DNA of 19,941 nucleotides, from the NCBI GenBank assembly GCA_021787655.1, contig JAJYLM010000024.1:1-19941 (forward strand), read 5' to 3'. Positions 14,465 through 19,941 of the stretch are shown one piece after another. The notes under the pieces are model-generated. The model had not been told where the DNA came from. It saw only the letters and a list, made by a program, of their open reading frames with translations, and did no database searches. Position 1 is the first letter of the stretch; each line of letters opens with the position of its first letter. This stretch comes from a bacterium (GTDB taxonomy: Bacteria > JAMCPX01). Position numbers and translations under genes: made by a program.

Positions 14465-16111
14465 TCAGTCTTCAAGATATTTGTAGATCGTCCTGTGGCT
14501 TACCCGGAGCATGTCTGCTGCCTTTATCTTGTCGCCCCCGGTAATGTCCAATGCCATTTTGACATACCGCCTCATGAAGTCTTCCTTTGCTTTTCCGAGA
14601 GGCGTCAACCTGGTTCCCGGCTCCTCCATATCGATAACGTCGCGTTCAACGATATCAGCATCCGCTGCAATCACAGCTTTCTGCACAACGTCCCGGAGGT
14701 GGGCGATGTTGCCCTTCCACGGGGAAGCATGCAGCGCTTCGGCTGCCTGTTCCGAAAATCCCGCTATGTTCTTACCATAAACCCGGGAGAATTCGTCGAG
14801 GAACCGTGATGCAAGGGGGATGATGTCTTCGGTCCTTTCTCTCAGAGAAGGCACATGAATGAGGACCTCTCCCAGCCTCGCCCGCAGACGTTCGTCGAAC
14901 CGGATCGTTCCCGAATCCGGGTTTTGTTCCATACAGTATATCCACCGTGAGGCAGAAAATTTATCGATGAGCGCGGTCATGGCTGCATATCCATCTTCGG
15001 GCAGGTAGTCGAGTCCGTCAACGATAATGGTTGCCGGCTTCTGATATCCTGCTGCGGTGAAATCCGTCGTCGAGAGCAGAGTAAACTCATCGGAAAGGAC
15101 GTCTGCAGTTTTATTCTTCATTCTGATCATGTGCAGGGGACCATTCGGTGCAGCTATTTCATGGAGTGCTTTTGCAATTGACTTCTTTCCTGTTCCCTCT
15201 TCGCCGTACAATACGACCGGGCTGTTGGTCTGAGCCCACTTGTTGCACTGTTCGAACAGGGAGAGCATATCCTGATTCAGGGTCACAAGACCGTGCCACA
15301 CGGTCGGCTGCCGGCTGGAACCAGTCTGTTTGACGGATGTCTGCATGCCCTGTTTCATCCGGTTATTCTCGATCAGCAGGGAAAATATCCACGCATAGAA
15401 TCCTGCAATACCCAGGGTATCCTCTGAAAAGGCATAGCCCGGATCTGAATTCCACAGATAGACGACTCCATCGATGGCCCCGCCCCTGACAATGGGAACG
15501 ACAATTGTTGCCATTATTTTCAGTGCAACGATACTTTTCGACGGTGAGAACCGCTGGTCCGTCAGTACATTGTTTGACAACAGCGGCTTTTTATCCAGTA
15601 AAACGGTCTTGATTATCGTCTCGCTGAAACCGCTTAAAAATTCCATACCATCTTTTTCGGCACCGACCAGCAGTGAAGGCTCACCGCCTTCCAGTAACAG
15701 AACGATCCCCTTCTCTGCGTGTGTTTCAGAGATCAGCTTGCCAAGAATAATTCTTGATACACTCTTTAATTCATTGTTATTCAATAACAATGTTAGTTCA
15801 TTGAAAGGTTTTTCTTCTTCGGTTTTTTGTTCGAATTTATCAATGTCCAGAAATACCGTTAATCCGTCACGTGTTTCGATACGATCACCAAATTCAAGCT
15901 TCAGGTGTTTGACTGTTCTCCCATTGATCGTTATTCCTTTTCCCTTGATGGTTTCAAGGTGGCATGAGCCATCCTGCTTTTTCTCGATATAGCAGACCGA
16001 ATCATTGGCGTCCGGAAGCACGATATCGGCATCAGCGGATGCACTCAGCGTCGTTAATTTCTTGTCCAGCGGAATGCTCCGGGCAGAATGTCGATACAAC
16101 AGCAGTGCCAT
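14465..16111 (-). CDS. FHA-GAF-AAA-Fis regulator with degenerate sigma-54 interaction domain
   Basis: A 548-residue enhancer-binding-protein-like regulator. An FHA-like domain spans about 1-95, a GAF-like sensor domain about 115-250, a AAA+ domain about 270-495 and a Fis-type helix-turn-helix 527-548 (DKIKAADMLRVSHRTIYKYL). Walker A is GEEGTGKK (303-310). The GAFTGA loop that contacts sigma-54 is absent, since the region from about 320 to 360 bears no such motif. Walker B reads TIIVDG (361-366) instead of FLDE, and the sensor II motif WPGNVREL is WKGNIAHL. It may therefore bind DNA and sense phosphothreonine partners without activating sigma-54 promoters. The ATG at 16111 shares its A with the TGA of the upstream gene (TGATG), which argues strongly for this start; a longer frame upstream lies within that gene. 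Confidence 0.85.
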   Translation of the reverse strand: MALLLYRHSARSIPLDKKLTTLSASADADIVLPDANDSVCYIEKKQDGSCHLETIKGKGITINGRTVKHLKLEFGDRIETRDGLTVFLDIDKFEQKTEEEKPFNELTLLLNNNELKSVSRIILGKLISETHAEKGIVLLLEGGEPSLLVGAEKDGMEFLSGFSETIIKTVLLDKKPLLSNNVLTDQRFSPSKSIVALKIMATIVVPIVRGGAIDGVVYLWNSDPGYAFSEDTLGIAGFYAWIFSLLIENNRMKQGMQTSVKQTGSSRQPTVWHGLVTLNQDMLSLFEQCNKWAQTNSPVVLYGEEGTGKKSIAKALHEIAAPNGPLHMIRMKNKTADVLSDEFTLLSTTDFTAAGYQKPATIIVDGLDYLPEDGYAAMTALIDKFSASRWIYCMEQNPDSGTIRFDERLRARLGEVLIHVPSLRERTEDIIPLASRFLDEFSRVYGKNIAGFSEQAAEALHASPWKGNIAHLRDVVQKAVIAADADIVERDVIDMEEPGTRLTPLGKAKEDFMRRYVKMALDITGGDKIKAADMLRVSHRTIYKYLED

Positions 16112-16815
16112 CAGGGTATTCTCCAGACGAACGCATCCACGATTCCGTACGACGCCGTACCTGCAAGAAGCCAGAATGCCGTGAGCTGAACGGCCTGCAT
16201 GTTGTTCGCCCACACAGGATTATTGTAACTTCCGTCATGATTCTCGTGCGCTATTCTGATATAATACGTCGATATGTTGACCGCCAGTTCTGCTGCCTCT
16301 GCAATGAGCAGTACAGTACCCTTGGTATTGTCCCCTTTTGAATACTGTCCGACGCCAAACGGCACCAGTCTCAGCCAATAATTGTGTTCCTGCAGAGATG
16401 GGACCAAGTGGGGAAGAACTATGGTCTGCTTTTTTATCTCATTGTATTCTGAGACGACTGCCGGTGGAACGATGACCGGATTCATCACAAAATCCGGCGC
16501 TGTCCTGTACAATGCTTTCAATTCTTTTTTCATATCCTCGTTCATGCTTTTCGCATAGTAATCGAGTGCAAGATACAGGTGAACGTCCGCATCAGAGGAC
16601 GTGGTTCCCGAGATGGTTGGTATGAGCTGCAGTGACTTTATCGAATTATCATAGTCTCCGTATTCATAGTATCGTATGCCTTGTTGAAGGTAGTCCTTTG
16701 ATGAATCTGCCCTTGATGGAATTGGGATAAAAAGCAGAGCAAGCATCATAACTAATCCAATGATGCCCCCATACCTACCGTCAATCCAATATGTTTTTAA
16801 AGATATACAATGCAT
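16111..16815 (-). CDS. Exported or membrane protein with TPR-like region
   Basis: A protein of up to 234 residues that I cannot name. A signal peptide or anchor covers about residues 17-36 (ending IPSRA before DSSK). A TPR-like stretch follows (YLQQGIRYYEYGDYDNSIKSL), then a linker, and a hydrophobic C-terminal half beginning YWLRLVPFGVGQYSKGDNTKG, which resembles the DUF5683-type motif and holds two further membrane-prone segments. The open frame extends upstream to 17202, but that extension overlaps lemA, crosses a terminator and reads like noise. The true start is uncertain: ATG 16815 or the paired ATGs at 16749/16746. It is the first gene after the terminator at 16943-16977 and is coupled to the FHA regulator by TGATG. 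Confidence 0.65.
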   Translation of the reverse strand: MHCISLKTYWIDGRYGGIIGLVMMLALLFIPIPSRADSSKDYLQQGIRYYEYGDYDNSIKSLQLIPTISGTTSSDADVHLYLALDYYAKSMNEDMKKELKALYRTAPDFVMNPVIVPPAVVSEYNEIKKQTIVLPHLVPSLQEHNYWLRLVPFGVGQYSKGDNTKGTVLLIAEAAELAVNISTYYIRIAHENHDGSYNNPVWANNMQAVQLTAFWLLAGTASYGIVDAFVWRIP

Positions 16816-16942
16816 ACGTTCAAACAGCGGTATTGAAAACATTCCCGCCGTATATTGCTGCCAACGGACTGTTACCCGGCAGGTATTGTTCATAGTGGAT
16901 AAATCTAAACTGTTTTCGGATAAAGAGCAAGAAGAAGTGTAC

Positions 16943-16977
16943 AAAAAAAACAAGGGCGATTCGAGAAATCGCCCTTG
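16943..16977 (-). terminator. Rho-independent terminator of the TPM-lemA operon
   Basis: On the minus strand an 11 bp perfect stem (AATCGCCCTTG paired with CAAGGGCGATT, arms 16967-16977 and 16951-16961) with a 5-base loop is followed directly by eight T residues (16943-16950). It stands 62 bp after the lemA stop codon. It separates the lemA operon from the TPR/FHA/DUF4388 gene run, which must then have its own promoter between about 16816 and 16942. Confidence 0.93.
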
Positions 16978-17038
16978 TGGTCTATCTGTCAAACTCTGTC
17001 TGATACGATGAAGATCGCTGCTGCACCCCCATTCGCGT

Positions 17039-17617
17039 CTAAAATTTGACCGTCGGCACCTTCTGTGCATTTTCTGTTGCCTTGAAGTAAACCTCTTTCG
17101 GCTCATAATGCAGGAACCCTGCAATGATATTCGTCGGAAAGCTCTTGACCGCGACGTTATACGCCATAACGGCATCATTATATCTTCTTCTCTCGACGGC
17201 AATCCTGTTTTCTGATCCAGCCAGTTCGTCCATCAAACGGTTGAAAGACCGGTCTGCTTTCAGGTTCGGGTAGTTTTGCACAACCATCAGCAGCCTGCTC
17301 AGAGCACCGTCAAGCTGGTCATTCGCTGCGAATTTATCCTTTGGAGTTGTTGCACCGGCGAGTTTTGCCGTCGCATCTGCCACATGATCGAAAATCGCTT
17401 TTTCATGCTTTGCGTAGCCTTTGACGGTATTGACAAGGTTTGGAATCAAGTCGGCACGCCGCTGCATAACGTTCTGGACCTGTGCCCATGTATTGTTGAT
17501 GTTTTCATTCAGGGTTACCAGCCTGTTGTAACTGCTGACAATGCTTCCGACGACGGAAATTGCCACAACAAATAAAATCCCGAGCGTTACCAGCAATGCT
17601 ATCCATTTTTTGCTCAT
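17039..17617 (-). CDS. lemA: LemA family protein
   Basis: A 192-residue protein with one N-terminal membrane helix (about residues 5-27) and the long helical bundle of LemA proteins. The hallmarks are SYNRLVTLNENINNTWAQVQNVMQRRADLIPNLV (29-62) and the terminal GFLHYEPKEVYFKATENAQKVPTVKF. The name comes from the Listeria LemA antigen; the function is unsettled, and LemA genes commonly sit next to TPM-domain genes, as here. The gene has a GGAG site and starts 4 bp after the pseudo-nucleotidyltransferase gene. It is last in its operon, and the terminator follows. Confidence 0.93.
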   Translation of the reverse strand: MSKKWIALLVTLGILFVVAISVVGSIVSSYNRLVTLNENINNTWAQVQNVMQRRADLIPNLVNTVKGYAKHEKAIFDHVADATAKLAGATTPKDKFAANDQLDGALSRLLMVVQNYPNLKADRSFNRLMDELAGSENRIAVERRRYNDAVMAYNVAVKSFPTNIIAGFLHYEPKEVYFKATENAQKVPTVKF

Positions 17618-17621
17618 ACCT

Positions 17622-18329
17622 TTACTCCTTCTCTAAAAAATTTATGACCTTGGTGATACCTTCGACATACATCTCAAGGGTCTTGAACGTCTCACTCTTT
17701 TTCAGTTTGTCTTTCTTCTCCCGCACTGCAAGAAGCCTGAGAAACGGGGTTTGATCGAAATCCACCAGCCCGGCAATAGCGGCGATGACTTCTTTCTTGC
17801 GCGCAGGCACCTCAATTTCCCTGAGGCGAAGCACACCTTTAAACAGGGCGATGAAACTGGACAGCGACGCCGTCATAATCACGGCCGCCTGTTTCTCGGA
17901 TTGATTGAGAAACAATGCCTGGCGCAACCTGATCAGTTTTGCCTTTAATTCTGATTCACACTGGAATTTTAGATTTCTCCGGTCTATGGTGATGCCCTTG
18001 AGCGGGTCAGTGTCTCCGTAAACCAGCGTATGATGATCAATCATGTCCAGCATTTCGATAGGAAAAACATCCTTGAATGAATTAAGTTCATCCGGGGTAA
18101 AGACAAGGGGGGGAGGATTGTCTTTATAGAAAAACCATTTCAGTTCTTTGCCGATTTCTGCAATGTCGTGCATTGTAATCCCCGAAACAACCGCCATCGT
18201 GTTGATATTTGAGTATCCTTCATGAAATTCTCCCGTGTGGGAAGAGCCGTACATCACAAAGCTGATGAGCCGTGTCCCGAGGATCTTTTTGAGTACCTGT
18301 AGTATTCTCTCCAAAGTTTCTTCATGCAT
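17622..18329 (-). CDS. Nucleotidyltransferase-fold protein, catalytic aspartates missing
   Basis: A 235-residue protein with a nucleotidyltransferase-like core at about residues 20-50: FVMYGSSHTGEFHEGYSNINTMAVVSG. The GS and spacing match the GSxxxGxxxxxSDID pattern of the MNT/Pol-beta superfamily, but the metal-binding Asp positions are Asn (N41 and N43). The segment FPIEMLDMIDHHTLVYGDTDPL and the helical C-terminal half (about 120-235) resemble the remainder of such proteins. Catalysis is therefore unlikely; nucleotide or protein binding is possible. A strong AGGAGG site precedes the ATG. It lies between the TPM and lemA genes, 15 bp and 4 bp from them, so it should be made together with them. 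The fold is inferred from motif spacing only. Confidence 0.65.
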   Translation of the reverse strand: MHEETLERILQVLKKILGTRLISFVMYGSSHTGEFHEGYSNINTMAVVSGITMHDIAEIGKELKWFFYKDNPPPLVFTPDELNSFKDVFPIEMLDMIDHHTLVYGDTDPLKGITIDRRNLKFQCESELKAKLIRLRQALFLNQSEKQAAVIMTASLSSFIALFKGVLRLREIEVPARKKEVIAAIAGLVDFDQTPFLRLLAVREKKDKLKKSETFKTLEMYVEGITKVINFLEKE

Positions 18330-18344
18330 AGCTTTATCCTCCTT

Positions 18345-19085
18345 CTACCAGCCTCCGGAGGCTCCTCCTCCTCCGCTGCTGCCGCCGCCAAATCCGCCAA
18401 ACCCGCCTCCAAAACCTCCGCCGCCTCCGCCGCCTCCGAAACCACCACCGAGAAACATCAGCGTCAGAAACGGATGGCGTATAGCAAAATAAATAAAGAC
18501 GATGAACATCAAGAGTCCGAGAATTGTATTCATGGTCCCGGCCCCCCGTGATCTTCCCGATGTTGCTGCAGAAGCATGGGACGATATGTCTCCCTGCTTG
18601 ATGGATTTCGAAAGGGTATTGATTATTCCAAGCGTACCAGCCATCATACCCTGGGAAAATTGTCCCTGCTTGAACGCAGGCAGCACGTCATGCCTGAGAA
18701 TAACGCCGCATTGTTCATCAGTCAGTCCCGGCTCCAGTCCGTAACCGACTTCGATCCGTGCTCTTTTTTCTTTCATGGCTGCGATCAGCAGGACGCCGTT
18801 GTCCAGCCCCTTCACCCCGACACCCCAGTGCTGAAAGAGCCTGTTTGCATATTCATCGACACCCATATCGCCGGTGTCCTTCACCGTCACAACGGCGATC
18901 TGGATGCCTGTTTGTCGATTGAAGGAGCTTATTGCACTGTTGAGTGCGGCAACAGTGTTTTGGTCCATCACACCGGCAAAATCATTCACGTAGCCCGTAT
19001 AGGAGGGAAAGTCGTAGGCATGCGCTAATGGAAGCACTGCAGTTAAGGCAACAACGAAACTCAAAATGAATATTATTCTTTTCAT
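18345..19085 (-). CDS. TPM domain protein with glycine-rich C-terminus (YgcG family)
   Basis: A 246-residue exported protein. Residues 1-23 form a signal peptide (cleavage after AHA), 33 to about 160 form a TPM domain (YVNDFAGVMDQNTVAAL, QIAVVTVKD, GVDEYANRLFQHWGVG, DNGVLLIAAMKEKRARIEVGYGLEPGLTDE), about 186-203 is a membrane helix, and 213-246 is a Gly/Phe/Ser tail ending GASGGW, which would lie in the cytoplasm. This architecture is that of YgcG-type proteins that accompany LemA; the TPM domain of plants acts in photosystem II repair, while the bacterial role is unknown. It is the first gene of the operon and is divergent from the plus-strand gene at 19210. The ribosome binding site is not obvious. 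Confidence 0.93.
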   Translation of the reverse strand: MKRIIFILSFVVALTAVLPLAHAYDFPSYTGYVNDFAGVMDQNTVAALNSAISSFNRQTGIQIAVVTVKDTGDMGVDEYANRLFQHWGVGVKGLDNGVLLIAAMKEKRARIEVGYGLEPGLTDEQCGVILRHDVLPAFKQGQFSQGMMAGTLGIINTLSKSIKQGDISSHASAATSGRSRGAGTMNTILGLLMFIVFIYFAIRHPFLTLMFLGGGFGGGGGGGGFGGGFGGFGGGSSGGGGASGGW

Positions 19086-19209
19086 AGTATAAGGTATATG
19101 TTAAGCACAGGATCACATAAGTCCAGAGGCACGATGAATCAAACCGCATTCTGCAGGCACGATACCATGGAGCCATGGGGAATACATACAATAATTTGAA
19201 GGAGAATCT

Positions 19210-19941
19210 ATGAAAATAAAAGGCACAGCCACACAGGCATTTTCAGAGGGCTTTCATCAGGCAATTGCCCTTGCGCAGAGATATTATCCTGCATTTGTCA
19301 TACCCGTAAGTCTCGGGCTTGCATGGGGAATCGTTTCACGCAGGTTCCTGTATGGAGGCATCATGAGGTTGATGACGTCGCTCATGGTCAAGAATCCTGA
19401 TGCAACCACGATGGCCGATCTCCGCCATCTTATCCTGGTGCTCATGCTGACCATGGCGATCAGCGTTCTCATCTGGATGATGGCAATTGCAGGTGCAGGA
19501 TTGATCATGAAAAACCGAGGTACTGCTGATCATAAACTCGGGTTCGACGAGGTGCTGTCCTACACCGGTGAAAGGCTTGGTCCGCTTGTTCGGGGTGGTA
19601 TTCGTTATATCCTCCTGCCAGCCCTTCCGACAGTACTGCCCGCGTTTGGAATTCTCTATATCATAGGCTTCCTCGTCTATATCCTGTTTATCGGAAAGAA
19701 TTACGGAGGTTTTTTCTTCTGGGCTTATCCGGTGATTACAGAAGGAACGTCGTCTGAAGAAGGGTTTGCCCGTGCGAAGCAGGCAGTACTTTCGAAAAAA
19801 GGCCCGTTCTGGACGGCCCTTGTCCTTGGATTTGCCGTGATATGGATTGTCAATATGTTTCTCGCATTCCTGCCATACCTCGGTTACATCCTTATCTGGG
19901 TACTCAACCTCGTGTTCCTGGTCTATTCGGGGATCCTGTAC
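19210..19941 (+). CDS. Multi-pass membrane protein, family unknown (partial, cut by right edge)
   Basis: An open frame of at least 244 codons runs off the right edge. It begins MKIKGTATQAFSEGFHQAIA after an AAGGAG site five bases before the ATG. I count about five hydrophobic segments so far, near residues 26-44, 72-98, 132-162, 200-222 and 224-243, with two longer loops in between (about 100-130 and 163-198). I do not recognise a family; the repeating pattern of helices and a stretch like FWAYPVITEGTSSEEGFARAKQAV recalls uncharacterised inner-membrane proteins. It is the only plus-strand gene apart from the fragment at the left edge and is divergent from the TPM operon, so the 124 bp between them must hold promoters for both. 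Confidence 0.8.
   Translation, partial: MKIKGTATQAFSEGFHQAIALAQRYYPAFVIPVSLGLAWGIVSRRFLYGGIMRLMTSLMVKNPDATTMADLRHLILVLMLTMAISVLIWMMAIAGAGLIMKNRGTADHKLGFDEVLSYTGERLGPLVRGGIRYILLPALPTVLPAFGILYIIGFLVYILFIGKNYGGFFFWAYPVITEGTSSEEGFARAKQAVLSKKGPFWTALVLGFAVIWIVNMFLAFLPYLGYILIWVLNLVFLVYSGILY

Noticed and set aside
16816..17202. N-terminal extension of the TPR-like protein
   Set aside because: The extension runs through the terminator hairpin and overlaps the conserved end of lemA; its Arg/Ser-rich sequence looks non-coding.
18349..18449. Glycine-codon repeat in the TPM gene as a DNA tandem repeat or recombination site
   Set aside because: The repetition follows from the Gly/Phe-rich protein tail common in YgcG-type proteins; the units are irregular in length.
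1..19941. CRISPR arrays, tRNA or rRNA genes, insertion sequences, toxin-antitoxin or defence genes
   Set aside because: I looked for regular direct repeats, cloverleaf sequences, transposase motifs and terminal inverted repeats and saw none; coding density is almost complete.

Overview
The window is a 19.9 kb stretch of chromosomal DNA from a Gram-negative bacterium. Nearly every gene lies on the minus strand, packed with short gaps or overlaps. The lineage is inferred only. An F-type ATP synthase operon in the order b'-b-delta-alpha-gamma-beta-epsilon, lacking the a and c subunits, together with DUF4388 proteins, FHA/enhancer-binding-type regulators, an FmdB zinc ribbon and a glutaminase-fused NAD synthetase, fits a deltaproteobacterium sensu lato (Desulfobacterota or a related phylum) best. 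There are no rRNA or tRNA genes, insertion sequences, phage genes or CRISPR arrays that I can see.

Layout, left to right. 2-112 is the tail of an unidentified plus-strand gene. 191-2022 holds a BamB-like PQQ beta-propeller protein and a YfgM-like membrane-anchored TPR protein, the same gene pair that lies side by side in enterobacteria. 2041-2748 is a lone LivF-type ABC ATPase, and 2801-4558 is NAD+ synthase. 4694-10484 is the ATP synthase stalk/F1 operon, with a candidate promoter at about 10522-10550. 10597-16815 is a run of seven minus-strand genes. Read in transcription order they are a TPR-like exported or membrane protein, an FHA-GAF-AAA-Fis regulator with a degenerate AAA core, a small lipoprotein, two tandem DUF4388 paralogues, pyrF and an FmdB-type zinc ribbon. 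16943-16977 is a clear Rho-independent terminator. 17039-19085 is a TPM-domain protein / pseudo-nucleotidyltransferase / LemA operon that ends at this terminator. 19210 to the right edge is the start of a divergent plus-strand multi-pass membrane protein.

How the genes work together. The ATP synthase genes encode F1 (alpha, beta, gamma, delta, epsilon) and a heterodimeric b/b' peripheral stalk; the rotor ring and a subunit must be encoded elsewhere. nadE and pyrF are housekeeping genes for NAD and pyrimidine synthesis. The YfgM/BamB pair points to envelope protein secretion and outer-membrane assembly. The two parts of the window that look least explained are the FHA-regulator/DUF4388 cluster, which looks like a signalling module hitched to pyrF, and the LemA/TPM operon, which carries a nucleotidyltransferase-fold protein that appears to have lost its catalytic aspartates. 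No wholly new system can be proved from sequence alone; these two are the best candidates.
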